Part shown: piece by piece, positions 1 through 17,937 of the stretch
Position numbering within the stretch: the first letter of the stretch is position 1
How the letters are laid out: the number at the start of each line of letters is the position of its first letter
Source of the DNA: Mesostigma viride
Lineage: Eukaryota; Streptophyta; Mesostigmatophyceae; Mesostigmatales; Mesostigmataceae
Direction: 5' to 3'
Length of the DNA stretch: 64,000 nt
Assembly (NCBI GenBank): GCA_009746045.1
Contig: RPFO01000103.1
Coordinates: 2,211,857-2,275,856 of the forward strand
Made by a program: the position numbers and the translations under genes
The notes under the pieces: generated by a model
Database searches by the model: none
What the model saw: the letters and a program-made list of their open reading frames with translations, nothing else
What the model was told of the DNA's origin: nothing

Positions 1-206
1 AGCCACATAAACACTTGGCTCCAAACTCCTGCCTCTTTGCTCTCTCAGCCGCACACACATAATCTCTCACGCGCGCCTTGAGCAATTAACTCCCACACCT
101 GTAATGCGGGGTTGCCTCCATGCAGCCCAGAGTGTGGTATGCTCATGGCGGAGACGGTGCAGAGCCAGGTGGCACGACAGGTGGCGCGACAGGTGGCGCC
201 CATGCA

Positions 207-308
207 CATGATGGAGCATGTCCACACACGTACATGATGGGGCATGTCCACACACGCACATGATGGAGCATGTCGACACACATACATGATGGAGCATGTC
301 CACAGCAG
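207..308. repeat. 26-bp minisatellite, about 4 copies
   Basis: Four head-to-tail copies of a 26-bp unit (CATGATGGAGCATGTCCACA plus six bases) start at 207, 233, 259 and 285, differing by single bases. Stop-free readings across it are a by-product of the repeat, and I see no gene. Confidence 0.9.
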
Positions 309-448
309 GTGCTTCGAAAGGCACAGCGTGTTGATGGTCGCCAGCAGGCGCGACTGCAGCTCACGCGCCAGCAGAAGCGTGACAGTCGTCTCCGTCTCGC
401 CGCCATCTGGTCCGTCATGCAGCGGGGGTGATTGAGTGCATGCAACAG

Positions 449-517
449 TGCGTGTGTGATCGTGCGTGTGTGATCGTGCGTGTGTGATCGTGCGTGCGTG
501 ATCGTGCGTGTGTGTTG
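449..517. repeat. 14-bp minisatellite GTGCGTGTGTGATC
   Basis: About five copies of GTGCGTGTGTGATC, followed at 541-587 by three runs of 7 to 10 G separated by short GAGCACGA-like spacers. Together they form a G-rich, low-complexity block. Confidence 0.9.
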
Positions 518-587
518 GACGGGAGCACAATAGGGAGCACAAGGGGGGGGGGAGGACGAGGGGGGGGGGAGAGCACGAGGGGGGGGC

Positions 588-1581
588 AATACAAGCACGC
601 CACCAAAGAAAATGAGATATGAACTTCACCATAGCATTGGAAACTGACCAAGCATGCACAACTCTCAACAGTTGAAAAGGACCTGCAGGCATATTCACCC
701 AGGTCCAGACAGCTAGTCACTTCTAAGCACTATGTGTGCTATACATGTAGTTGATCACGTGCGCTAGTACAAGCCACGCAACAAACCCAGCCGCGCTTGC
801 CACGAAGACACAACACCAGATGCCGGTGCGGACGGGTCATAGGGTTTGCATGAGATGACGTAAACGCGGAAGCCTGAAGACAAGACGTATCTGCACGTCC
901 GTCTTCTGCGCGCATGCACGCGTTGCAAAAACTCTTCCTGATCCACCCAATAGCGTGCCAATTTTCACATCCCTCCGTGCGCCCATGGATGAATGCGCTC
1001 CTCGGCTCCTCCGTATTCCACATCACCCTCCCCATCATGGCCACATTGTTGCCACAGAAATTTCCCGCGCCATGCCTTGCTCTGCAGCACCGCGAACCTG
1101 GCATTGTCTACCGAGGCAATCGCTACGTCTTTGTCGGCGCTCTACCCAGAACTGTCTTTCCTGTGCACTTCGACTACGATGTTGTTGTTGTGTTGCGGCC
1201 GCACGAACCTGTCATGAGGTCCCTGTCCCTGTCCCTCATGATCTCGATCTTGGTGACCCCGTCCTGATGCGCGCAGACGTCACCCGCACCCATACCCACA
1301 CCAGCCGACGGATGACAACCAGACAGCGTTAAGGCAGCGCAGCGAGATCATCCACCACGATAGGGGTCTCGTAATCCACCACGACAACGCACCATCAGCC
1401 ACCACAACACGGCACATTGCAAGTAGGCACCAGAGCGCATCCAGCCCGCGCGAGGTGAGTGAGGACATGATGGCAGAGCAGGTAAAAAAACAAACACCTA
1501 AGATAACACAGCGTGGATGTCTTTTCGGATAACCAGCTTGGATGCTTATAAATAGCTACAGGAAGAGCAACATGCCACCGA
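588..1581. other. no supported gene
   Basis: Mixed-composition DNA. Overlapping reading frames of 60 to 125 codons exist on both strands but have no recognisable domain, no consistent exon pattern and no conservation within the window. I see nothing to annotate. Confidence 0.6.
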
Positions 1582-2473
1582 TAGCAGCGCCCAGGCAAGC
1601 CGACACGATCCATCCGCCCAGGAAAGCCGACACGATCGCCCCGCCCAGGCAAGCCACCACGATCGCCCCGCCCAAGCAAGCCACCACGATCGCCCCGCCA
1701 AGGCAAGTCACCACGATCGCCCCGCCAAGGCAAGCCACCACGATTGCCCCGCCCAGGCAAGTCACCACGATTGCCCCGCCCAGGCAAGCCACCACGATTG
1801 CCCCGCCAAGGCAAGTCACCACGATCGCCCCGCCCAGGCAAGTCACCACGATCGCCCCGCCAAGGCAAGCCACCACGATCGCCCCGTCCAGGCAAGCCAC
1901 CACGATCGCCCCGCCCAAGCAAGCCACCACGATCGCCCCGCCCAGGCAAGCCACCACGATCGCCCCGCCCAAGCAAGCCACCACGATCGCCCCGCCCAAG
2001 CAAGCCACCACGATCGCCCCGCCCAAGCAAGCCACCACGATCGCCCCGCCCAAGCAAGCCACCACGATCGCCCCGCCCAAGCAAGCCACCACGATCGCCC
2101 CGCCCAAGCAAGCCACCACGATCGCCCCGCCCAGGCAAGCCACCACGATCGCCCCGCCCAGGCAAGCCACCACGATCGCCCCGCCAAGGCAAGCCACCAC
2201 GATCGCCCCGCCCAGGCAAGCCACCACGATCGCCCCGCCCAAGCAAGCCACCACGATCGCCCCGCCCAAGCAAGCCACCACGATCGCCCCGCCCAGGCAA
2301 GCCACCACGATCGCCCCGCCAATGCAAGTCACCACGATCGCCCCGCCCAGGCAAGCCACCACGATTGCCCCTCCAAGGCAAGGCACCACGATCGCCCCGC
2401 CCAGGCAAGTCACCACGATCGCCCCGCCAAGGCAAGCCACCACGATCGCCCCGCCCAGGCAAGCCACCACCCA
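1582..2473. repeat. 27-bp minisatellite, about 33 copies
   Basis: About 33 tandem copies of a 27-bp unit (GCCACCACGATCGCCCCGCC plus CAGGCAA). Variants alternate CAGGCAA/CAAGCAA/AAGGCAA and GCC/GTC. Because 27 is a multiple of three, the array is open in several frames on both strands (for example APPRQATTI on plus). Nothing favours one frame, so I treat it as non-coding. Confidence 0.95.
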
Positions 2474-2482
2474 ATGTCCCTT

Positions 2483-5365
2483 GAGGCCACCACGCTCCCT
2501 TGTGCCCACACCACGCCGGCGGCCGATAAGGAGGCCGCCACGCTCCCTTGTGCCCACACCACGCCGGCGGCCGATAAGGAGGCCGCCACGCTCCCTTGTG
2601 CCCACACCACGCCGGCGGCCGATAAGGAGGCTGCCACGCTCCCTTGTGCCCACACCACGCCGGCGGCCGATAAGGAGGCCGCCACGCTCCCTTGTGCCCA
2701 CACCACGCCGGCGGCCGATAAGGAGGCCGCCACGCTCCCTTGTGCCCACACCACGCCGGCGGCCGATAAGGAGGCCGCCACGCTCCCTTGTGCCCACACC
2801 ACGCCGGCGGCCGATAAGGAGGCCGCCACGCTCCCTTGTGCCCACACCACGCCGGCGGCCGATAAGGAGGCCGCCACGCTCCCTTGTGCCCACACCACGC
2901 CGGCGGCCAATAAGGAGGCCGCCACGCTCCCTTGTGCCCACACCACGCCGGCGGCCGATAAGGAGGCCGCCACGCTCCCTTGTGCCCACACCACGCCGGC
3001 GGCCGATAAGGAGGCTGCCACGCTCCCTTGTGCCCACACCACGCCGGCGGCCGATAAGGAGGCCGCCACGCTCCCTTGTGCCCACACCACGCCGGCGGCC
3101 GATAAGGAGGCCGCCACGCTCCCTTGTGCCCACACCACGCCGGCGGCCGATAAGGAGGCCGCCACGCTCCCTTGTGCCCACACCACGCCGGCGGCCGATA
3201 AGGAGGCCGCCACGCTCCCTTGTGCCCACACCACGCCGGCGGCCGATAAGGAGGCCGCCACGCTCCCTTGTGCCCACACCACGCCGGCGGCCGATAAGGA
3301 GGCCGCCACGCTCCCTTGTGCCCACACCACGCCGGCGGCCGATAAGGAGGCCGCCACGCTCCCTTGTGCCCACACCACGCCGGCGGCCGATAAGGAGGCT
3401 GCCACGCTCCCTTGTGCCCACACCACGCCGGCGGCCGATAAGGAGGCCGCCACGCTCCCTTGTGCCCACACCACGCCGGCGGCCGATAAGGAGGCCGCCA
3501 CGCTCCCTTGTGCCCACACCACGCCGGCGGCCGATAAGGAGGCCGCCACGCTCCCTTGTGCCCACACCACGCCGGCGGCCGATAAGGAGGCCGCCACGCT
3601 CCCTTGTGCCCACACCACGCCGGCGGCCGATAAGGAGGCCGCCACGCTCCCTTGTGCCCACACCACGCCGGCGGCCGATAAGGAGGCCGCCACGCTCCCT
3701 TGTGCCCACACCACGCCGGCGGCCGATAAGGAGGCCGCCACGCTCCCTTGTGCCCACACCACGCCGGCGGCCGATAAGGAGGCCGCCACGCTCCCTTGTG
3801 CCCACACCACGCCGGCGGCCGATAAGGAGGCCGCCACGCTCCCTTGTGCCCACACCACGCCGGCGGCCGATAAGGAGGCCGCCACGCTCCCTTGTGCCCA
3901 CACCACGCCGGCGGCCGATAAGGAGGCCGCCACGCTCCCTTGTGCCCACACCACGCCGGCGGCCGATAAGGAGGCCGCCACGCTCCCTTGTGCCCACACC
4001 ACGCCGGCGGCCGATAAGGAGGCTGCCACGCTCCCTTGTGCCCACACCACGCCGGCGGCCGATAAGGAGGCCGCCACGCTCCCTTGTGCCCACACCACGC
4101 CGGCGGCCGATAAGGAGGCCGCCACGCTCCCTTGTGCCCACACCACGCCGGCGGCCGATAAGGAGGCCGCCACGCTCCCTTGTGCCCACACCACGCCGGC
4201 GGCCGATAAGGAGGCCGCCACGCTCCCTTGTGCCCACACCACGCCGGCGGCCGATAAGGAGGCCGCCACGCTCCCTTGTGCCCACACCACGCCGGCGGCC
4301 GATAAGGAGGCCGCCACGCTCCCTTGTGCCCACACCACGCCGGCGGCCGATAAGGAGGCCGCCACGCTCCCTTGTGCCCACACCACGCCGGCGGCCGATA
4401 AGGAGGCCGCCACGCTCCCTTGTGCCCACACCACGCCGGCGGCCGATAAGGAGGCCGCCACGCTCCCTTGTGCCCACACCACGCCGGCGGCCGATAAGGA
4501 GGCCGCCACGCTCCCTTGTGCCCACACCACGCCGGCGGCCGATAAGGAGGCCGCCACGCTCCCTTGTGCCCACACCACGCCGGCGGCCGATAAGGAGGCC
4601 GCCACGCTCCCTTGTGCCCACACCACGCCGGCGGCCGATAAGGAGGCCGCCACGCTCCCTTGTGCCCACACCACGCCGGCGGCCGATAAGGAGGCCGCCA
4701 CGCTCCCTTGTGCCCACACCACGCCGGCGGCCGATAAGGAGGCCGCCACGCTCCCTTGTGCCCACACCACGCCGGCGGCCGATAAGGAGGCCGCCACGCT
4801 CCCTTGTGCCCACACCACGCCGGCGGCCGATAAGGAGGCCGCCACGCTCCCTTGTGCCCACACCACGCCGGCGGCCGATAAGGAGGCCGCCACGCTCCCT
4901 TGTGCCCACACCACGCCGGCGGCCGATAAGGAGGCCGCCACGCTCCCTTGTGCCCACACCACGCCGGCGGCCGATAAGGAGGCCGCCACGCTCCCTTGTG
5001 CCCACACCACGCCGGCGGCCGATAAGGAGGCCGCCACGCTCCCTTGTGCCCACACCACGCCGGCGGCCGATAAGGAGGCTGCCACGCTCCCTTGTGCCCA
5101 CACCACGCCGGCGGCCGATAAGGAGGCCGCCACGCTCCCTTGTGCCCACACCACGCCGGCGGCCGATAAGGAGGCCGCCACGCTCCCTTGTGCCCACACC
5201 ACGCCGGCGGCCGATAAGGAGGCCGCCACGCTCCCTTGTGCCCACACCACGCCGGCGGCCGATAAGGAGGCCGCCACGCTCCCTTGTGCCCACACCACGC
5301 CGGCGGCCGATAAGGAGGCCGCCACGCTCCCTTGTGCCCACACCACGCCGGCGGCCGATAAGGAG
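2483..5365. repeat. 48-bp minisatellite, 60 copies
   Basis: Exactly 60 copies (2,880 bp) of a 48-bp unit that would read EATTLPCAHTTPAADK in one plus frame. The units are nearly identical. A C-to-T variant recurs at 2,631, 3,015, 3,399, 4,023 and 5,079, and a single G-to-A occurs at 2,909. The first three variant sites are 384 bp (8 units) apart, which points to duplication of multi-unit blocks. Apparent proteins of 1,000 to 1,500 residues on both strands come from the triplet-multiple period. Confidence 0.95.
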
Positions 5366-5419
5366 GGAACCAAAGACCAAGTTTATCGTACACGCAGGAA
5401 CCACGAGCCAAGTGCCTGC

Positions 5420-5725
5420 GGCCAGCACCCACCAACGGCCAGCACTTGTCAGCAGCCAGCACCCACCAACGCCCAGTACCTATCAGCGGCCAGCACCTGT
5501 CAGCAGCCAGCACCCACCAACGCCCAGTACCTATCAGCGGCCAGCACCTGTCAGCAGCCTGCACCTGTCAGCGGCCAGCACCTGTCAGCGGCCAGCACCT
5601 GTCAGCAGCCTGCACCTGTCAGCGGCCAGCACCTGTCAGCGGCCAGCACCTGTTGGCAGCCTGCACCTGTCAGCGGCCAGCACCTGTCAGCGAGCGGCAC
5701 CTGTCAGCAGCGGCACCCACCAGCG
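5420..5725. repeat. 17-bp minisatellite CCTGTCAGCGGCCAGCA
   Basis: Degenerate 17-bp units (CCTGTCAGCGGCCAGCA and variants such as CCTATCAGCGGCCAGCA) follow directly on the 48-bp array. The last predicted codons of the minus-strand candidate gene (stop at 5,670) run into this block. Confidence 0.85.
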
Positions 5726-7999
5726 GGTTCCTGAGCTGGTTCCTGGACGCGAGCCACGAGGTGACCTCGGCCAGCTTTACCACGCGCACTTCGGGCGGCA
5801 GCGACACCCCCTGGCAACGCAAGTGCAGGTGCAGGTTTCGCTGGTCGTACCGCATCTGGCAGCCGTCGAAACACTTCTCCCGCACCCTGCCACATGTCAC
5901 CACCGCGCGGTGTACGTCCTGCCAGCCATCTTCCATCGAGAGGCACTCATGGCTCGCAAACAGGTTGGCCCCATCACCACGCATGGTGGGGGCCCCACCC
6001 CTCTGGGTTGACCTGGTGGCCGCCCCCGGTCGCGGGTTGAACGCGATGGGTGGGGCGGAGGATGAGGATGACTGCTTGGCGGCTCCGCTCGACGGATTCC
6101 GGTACGCCTGCTGTGCATGCAGTCCGCGCCGGTGACCCCCCCACGCACGCACGCAGGCATGCAGGCACGTAGGCAAGGCATGCAAAGCACAGCCCCAGAG
6201 AGTGCAATCACACGTGAACAGGTACAGAAGCTTTTTAGCCAACAACCAGGTAGGCAAGCAACACCCAGCCCTTTCAAAGGCATGTGCCGCGTGCCCGTAC
6301 GACAAGCGCGCCCCTGCCCACACGATGACCAGGCATGCCGCCACACGTGCACCCCACATGCAACAACAAACACTCCTATTCAGAGACCCCGCCCAAGCAC
6401 CCAAGCACCACCCACACATCTGTTCCAGATTAATCAAGGGCAGTCCACTCGACGCAACGCGCGCTATTGCGATGAACCGAAGAGGAGCGGAGCTGGGGCC
6501 GCGAGGGGCGCAACCGTGCACAAGGTGTGCGGCCGCGAGGGGCGCGATCGATAGCGGCACCGCCGATGAGGGAACTGATACCAGCGCATGCCCCCTGCTT
6601 CATGCTTGCGCGCCCTGCCACGCCCGGGCATGGGCACACGGGTACCTGACACCCATTCGATAAAAAAGGTGTTTGCTGTGCAACGCCATCACGTAGGACC
6701 ACACTCCCCCGCCCTTGCCCTCGCCTGCCCTTGGTGATACTTGCTGCTTGATACCACCGGCACACCCACCCTGCCCACCCGCCACCTTGCCCTACGCCAC
6801 TCACCGTGCCCACGCGCCCGTCCTTGTCCTTCATGTTGTCCAGCAGGCTGGACCGCTGGACCAGCAAACTAGCACTTGCAACCGCGCCGACAACCGCCCT
6901 GCCCGCGCCCTCCTTGGCCGGCATTCCCCCCAGGGTCCCCACATGGCCCTTATGTGAAGCGCCATTGCCCCTCTTGGTTGCAGGCATCGGCATCACAAAG
7001 TCGCCGTCGTCGGTGTCGTCCTTGTCTTTGGGTGCCCCATGCGGCCCTAAGGCCACCGCGCCTCTGGCAGCGTTGCCCACATCGCGACCACAGGCCTTGC
7101 TGTTGGGGTGCTCCCTGCTCTGCCTACTGGCATCTGCACCCTTCACAGTGGTCGCAGACGCAAAGGTCCCCCTGGCAAGGCCAGCTGATAGCGGCAGGGA
7201 GCGCGACGGGAGGGGAAGGGAAGAGGGTAAGGGAAACGAGGCACGCATGGTGTGCGTATGAACCACGAGGCATGCTTGGTGTGCGTATGAACCACGAGGC
7301 ATGCTTGGTGTGCGTATGAACCACGAGGCATGCTTGGTGTGCGTATGAACCACGAGGCATGCTTGGTGTGCGTATGAACCACGACGGAGTGGGCATGCAT
7401 CCACCGCGTACCGCCCTTCCTTACTTCCATAACAACATCACCACCCCTGTCATAATTGAGCAGGCGCCTTGACAGAATCGCTAAGGGATCGTGCTAGCAG
7501 CCCGGAGTGTGTGTACTGAAACAGGTGTCAATAGGCCACACACATAAACAGCCAAATGTGACAGCAAGGCGAGCCAACTTTGCGCCATAAAACATGTCGA
7601 TTGCACATTACTCAGCTCACCGTCCTTTGGCTGTGTGTGGCCCATTCCCTGTCCCTCCTTGACGTCGTCATCATCGGTGTCCGACGTCAGGTCCACCGAG
7701 GGACCCTTGCTCTTGGCAGCACTGGGCGGGGCAGGTGGCGGCGACCCTGCTGCCTGCCAGCGGTCGCGCTCCGCGTCCAGGCTCTTGATGATCTTCTTGG
7801 GCGACTTGCTCTTGCGCTGGTTGCTGCTCGACCGGGCGTGCCAGGCAGGCGACGTACCGCCCTGGGCAGCCTGCAACCGCCCCAGTTCCGCCAGGGTGGC
7901 AGAGCCACCACCGTGGGAGATGCCAGACACCCTGGGTGTTGCGAAGAACCGCGTCCCCTTGGCAAATGGCGAATCGTCGCGGTCCGCGTCATGAGGCAT
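5670..7999 (-). CDS. candidate three-exon gene, acidic/basic protein of unknown function
   Basis: I do not recognise this gene. Minus-strand exons 7999-7621, 7184-6805 and 6110-5670 join in phase to 1,200 nt (about 399 residues). Donors are GTGAGC (GT at 7620-7619) and GTGAGT (GT at 6804-6803). The first acceptor, TATCAG at about 7190-7185, follows a pyrimidine-rich tract. The second acceptor is weak and could equally open at 6107. Exon 1 carries a basic patch (KSKSPKKIIK) and then VDLT followed by an acidic run, the shape of a SUMO-interacting motif. Exon 2 has a second acidic stretch (DKDDTDDGD). Exon 3 has a Cys/His-containing segment (TCGRVREKCFDGCQMRYDQR) and ends inside the 17-bp repeat. 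Coding is inferred from phase agreement and composition only; a random alignment of ORFs is possible. Confidence 0.45.
7246..7386. repeat. 29-bp minisatellite inside predicted intron
   Basis: Four full copies of a 29-bp unit (CCACGAGGCATGCTTGGTGT plus GCGTATGAA) at 7263, 7292, 7321 and 7350, with partial units on both sides. It lies inside the predicted 436-bp first intron of the minus-strand candidate gene. Confidence 0.9.
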
Positions 8000-9520
8000 C
8001 GGAAAAGGCCGCGCTCTGGTTACTCTGATGAAGCATCAGCCACAGGAACGGATGTAGGCACCGGCCGAAGACATCAATCTAGAGAGGGAGCCGGCTCACC
8101 CCAGGGGTGTTGTGCGACCATTGGCCAGAAGTCAACTGCCTGCCTCAGCGGTTTGTATACTACAAATTGCAGAAGCCTGCCACAATTTACTAGAAATCAC
8201 ATCAAATTGCAATAAAACTATCACGAATTGTTATTTCCATGCCCACGTCCAGCGCGATTCTATTTTATGCTGCGCTTCCCTGCTTTTCGCCTGAACGGCA
8301 ACAGGCAAGGATAACCCACCGTTACAAAGGAAGAGGAGGGACATATAAAATCGTGCGAGAGCGTGATTAACAAAGAAAATGCCAACCCAGCGGCTTCATC
8401 AACGAAAAATGCAAGCTGGAAAAGAGGCGGTTTAACGTGCAACGGTGGAGGAAAGCGGGACACCGCTGAGCGACAAGCAAGCGAGATAGGTGATGGGGGG
8501 CATTACCAGGCAGATGTCCTTGGCGGCATGGTTGAAATTCTATTTCACTAGACTCCGCGCTGCCGGGAACCTTTTGGTTACCATCAGATCATCGTGGCAA
8601 GTGCCAAGGATTGCATCCTCTCCTCTACGTTTCTCGTGGTGCTTGACCAGGAAATTGCAATGACATACTTCCAGGCGTTGAAGCCCACTCCATTGTTTTA
8701 CAGTAGCACTGTAATGTGATGCACAGATATACGACGAACGAGCACGGCGGAAAGGCGGTCGCTGCTCACGAAGTAAATTACAGTCCGCTGGAGACTGCAG
8801 AGAATTGCGCGGGTAATAACTAGGTTCGTCTTTTCGGGAAGATCGAAGAATTCTGCACTCTCTCTTTCATCATCAGGGGTCCCAGAGGATAAACTTGGAT
8901 GAAAATACTGTCCTGTTGGCCACCTTGGGAATCTTGCATTGGTCATTGACAAGTTCAGTTGACGGTTTCCAGGGAACTGGGTGTTATTCAATTAAATATG
9001 TTAACCGAGGGATGCCAAAATAGCCAGGAGGCAGGATCCTAGAGTGACGGTTCACTGTACCCGCGAATCCCATCGTACATGGTATGTATAGTATCTGCAA
9101 ATCAAGACTTCATAAAGCTGAATTTCTCGAGCTGAAGTTTCAAGGTGTGAACACGTCTACACCACCCCTCGTGAGTCAGCGCCCTAGTTGGAGTGGGCAT
9201 TTTCACGGACACATGCTGAATTGTCAGTTCCGATTGATGCCACGACGCCCGCAAAGCCTACAGTACAGTGTTTACAAAGTGAACCTGTAGACATACTCGA
9301 TCCAACGGACATGGCAACCTCTTCCCGTTCGTTGTTGACGCAAAACCCGGATACGGGTGTAGTGGTAAATGCGCACAGGAATCATGCAGGAATAACGAAA
9401 TGAACGCTTGGACATGACATAGAAACGTGGGCAAATGCATGTGGATGAGTCCACAGTTGTTGCGATTGTAAATCCTGCAGAAATAGCTTGCTAAGACAGG
9501 AGCTGGTTATGAGCTGAGCA
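8000..9520. other. intergenic, no supported gene
   Basis: AT-richer DNA between the minus-strand candidate gene and the corA-like gene. It probably holds both promoters if the two genes are divergent, but I see no convincing core promoter element or conserved ORF. Confidence 0.5.
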
Positions 9521-14450
<4,930 letters not shown>

Positions 14451-17117
14451 GCACGACGGAGTGTGCCCTCGGGGTGGACATTGCCCATCATTGTGTGGAC
14501 GGTCGGGCTGGATATGGGCCAGCCCAAACACCTATGTCAAGGCTGGATGTGGGCCCCTGTCAACTGTGGGCATAGGGCGGTGGCTGTTCATGGTCCTAGG
14601 CCACTTGGATGCGCTCCGCTACCTCTTGGGGCGGATCGACAAACGGCAGACCCTGGGCGCCATGTCCGTGGGCAGCTATTCTGATTGTTTATGCATGTCA
14701 GTGAGTGTTGGTTCCCCACGAGGGGCAGGGACCAGGCAAGCGCGGCGCCCAGGGAGCAGATGCACGTCGAGCTAGCCAGGGCATCCAGGGATGTGCCTTG
14801 GTGGCTCAACGTGCGCCATCCTGGCCTGTCTCTGGACTGACTCTGGGCCAATGCCATCACCCTTGCCGGAGAACGGAGCGCCCATGACGGGATGGAAGCG
14901 GTGCCAAGCCTTGTTTGCTCCTATGGGTGCTACGTACGGTGGCTGGGCTACGCATCCCATGGCATGTGAGCCCGCTCCCGTCCATTCTGGGTGGTTCTAC
15001 CACGCCCTGCGGCAGCCCTGGGCCTGTCGCACTAGCCGGCTGGCATCGGCTGCAACAACATCATGCACCACAGCGTCGGTGCGGACCGGAGTAGGTGTCC
15101 ATTCCGCTGGCAGCTGGTGGCCCTCCCTCCTCCCTCGCCCGCGCGCGGTTTCCCTGCAGGTCGCTGGAGATGTGTGAAGATGCGCACCCGGCGAGGATAT
15201 TAGCTATTGCTTCTTGAAGTACACCCGGTGGTGCGGTATCCCCCCTTGGGTGGGGTAGGGCCTGGAAGTGAGGTGACGCCTGGAAGCGAGCGGTGCAAGA
15301 CTCCTTGCGGGGTGACCCAGGCACGGGGCGCATGGATGGGAACTGTTTGGCCTCATGAGTGGACGTCCCATGTCAAACACTCACCGCGGCACCAGCGACC
15401 GCATCACCATGCGACCAGGCGAGTGCTCGCGACGCAGAAAAGAGGAAGGCTGTGCCTGCAGGGTGTGTGCAAGGAGCGCCACAGGCCATGGTGACCAGGC
15501 GCCCACGGAAGCATGGTGCCGTGCTGGTGTTACCGATGTCCAGGGAATAACCATGCTCGCCTGGTAGCGCGGATTGACCTGTATAGCATCTGACATTTTG
15601 TCTGCTGGCATGGGATAGCTGGGTTTGCCGAGGAAGACACCCTGGCATGTTCATGTAATAACCCTGGCAGATGCCAGAATCAGGATAACCTGCAGCGGCA
15701 TGCTTGAATGGTCTTGAGAGCCCTTTGGCCCCCATACACAGTATGTTTTCTCACCATAGGGATGGATGCATGTCTGTATTTTGAAATGTAAATTTGCATC
15801 TGATTGTCTTGGAAGGGCTTGGATACAAACCTGGCTTGACTTTAGAGACTTGTTTCCGCTCCATCTTTATGTGACAAAGACATGTAACAATGTTGCACCT
15901 ATTTTTATGCCTGTGACAAGGCTTACGATTGGCATGGTGTCGCCAACCAAACCATAGTAACAGAAGTGGCGAACATGTAAGGAACTGCGTGACACTATTG
16001 CGCGAACACCACCCTGGTCCAGCAGCAATGACGGGCGCGTGGACTCTAGGGATGGCAAAATCGGTATAATTTATCTACAAAATACGTATTTTATACAGCG
16101 TATTCAATACACTGTATCTGGAGGGCAAAATACTGTATAAAGTACACGTGCGCTGCATGATGCCACTGACGTGGCATCATGTGGAGCACTGTACTGACCG
16201 TCCAGGGCGCCAGTCGGCCACTGCGCCAATCCCGGCCAGTCCTGAGTTCGGCAGTTCCCTGACAGCGCCAGACACCCACTGCCTGTAACAAGCAAAAGTG
16301 ATTTGTTGTTACATCCGATGTTTTGTGAATGTTTGGATTTTACTCGAGGTCTTTTGGACAAGTATTGAGAAAGTTATAAGGTTTCCCACGTGGAGAGATA
16401 CTTGGAACCTGTGCTTTGTCAACCGACCTGTTAGAGCCCTCGTTGGTGGTGGCCTGATCCACGTGGGGTTAATTAGTTGGTCGGTACTACAGTACCAAGT
16501 CTCAAGTGGTCCTTTGGGACTTCAGTGCTTACTAAAGATTTCAGGATCTCACGTCTACCTGGATTCTGCCAGGCTGTTTGTGGTGTTGTTCTGTTGCGTG
16601 TGACTAGGAAGGATGAGGAGATCTTGCTCTAAGATTCTGTAACTCTGATTGGTTCATTTCAGGCTAAGGTTGAAGCATGTTCGACAAGCACGTCGATATC
16701 AAGGACGTGGGGTCGCCATTGTTGACACGTTGGTTTTGATCCATTCCTCATCATGGTATAATAAAGCTTGCCTTTATTCGTCCATCCTCCCCAAGCTCCT
16801 TGATACTAGACTACTTTCAGTTCCACACAAGACGTCTAGGGCACAACTTGTCTTTGTGTCTGCAAGGAGGGTGGTTCTCTAAATAACGTGCTCTGGAATC
16901 TCCATCTCAACGTTTCTCGGGTACTACTGAAGATCCTCGGGTACTATTGAAGAAGGTCTCATATCTACAACAGCCACGAGCCACGAGATAGCCATGGCTG
17001 ACGGCGGAGCTCATAACTTTCACGTTTGAGCACCGAATTGAGCCGTGAATATCACAATCGACGCGTCTTTCTACGACGCACATGCTGATATAATTTTCCG
17101 CAGCTATTACGCAATAT
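14451..17117. other. no supported gene downstream of corA
   Basis: GC-rich DNA up to about 15,700 probably includes the corA 3' UTR, then AT-richer DNA. TGTAA, the algal-type polyadenylation word, occurs near 15,787, but I cannot tie it to a transcript end. A stretch at 16,050-16,140 is rich in ATACGTATTTTATAC-like words, resembling the subterminal sequence of the hAT-like element at 17,938, and may be a remnant of a related element. Confidence 0.4.
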
Positions 17118-17937
17118 ATGACGAGCAAACGCTCTTCGACGCAAGGCAGCCTGGTGGCTGCGCTCGGCAATGAAAATACGTCTGCAGCTCAGGCTACAGC
17201 TTCGCCCACCGGCCCAGAAGGCAGCGGCGCCACTAGCCAAGCTCTAGTGGTCGCCCAGCCCCCTGAGCCCGCCTCGCCAGCAGCGTTGCCTGAACCCAAG
17301 CGCAGTCGCCCTGCCGAGCCGAGCTGGGTAGAGCTCGACTTTGTCGCCGAAGCCAGCCAGCCCGACTTCTTTGACAGGTTTACCGAGGAACGCATCCTGG
17401 CCTGCGTGTTTTTTGGATCGCGCGCCTCGCTTCTTGAAATGTGCAAGCAGCTCTTCATCCAAGGTCGCCTCTTTGATCCTCACCAGAGGCGTGCCTCCAC
17501 TTTCGACCCCTTCCCCAGCCTCCGCCGCCCCCACCTCCAGCAATTCGCTCTCTTTTCCCTCCTTGGACGCTCCATCGGGGAGCTTTGGCCCCCCAAGCCC
17601 CTCACCACCACCTTAACCGAATCCTCCACCATCCGCTCACTCCCTAGAGGCCCTCGAGCAGCACGTGGCCCCCATCGCTGCAGATGTGGCGGCCATGGGC
17701 AGCACGCTGACTGCCGAGCTCCCCCTCCTCTCCACCATCTCCACCGCCACCTCCACCCTCCTCGCCTTCTCCACCGCCACCACCCACTCCTCCGCCGCCA
17801 TCACCGCCCAGCTCCGCAACATCGACCAGCGTCTTAAGGACAATGCCATCGCTATCGAGGTCCTGCAGAACACCACAGGCCTCACCGCCCAGGCGGTGAA
17901 GGACATTGCCGCCAAGCCAGCCCCTGCTGGCCTGGCC

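Noticed and set aside
1-600. Telomere or subtelomere
   Set aside because: No TTTAGGG, TTTTAGGG or TTAGGG arrays are present; tandem repeats alone do not show a chromosome end.
1582-5725. CRISPR-like array
   Set aside because: The repeats are head-to-tail with no unique spacers, and the setting is eukaryotic.
1542-6011. ORFs of 1,000 to 1,500 codons on both strands across the minisatellites
   Set aside because: Units of 27 and 48 bp are multiples of three, so a stop-free unit is open in many frames at once. No frame has a domain, a start context or a codon pattern favouring it.
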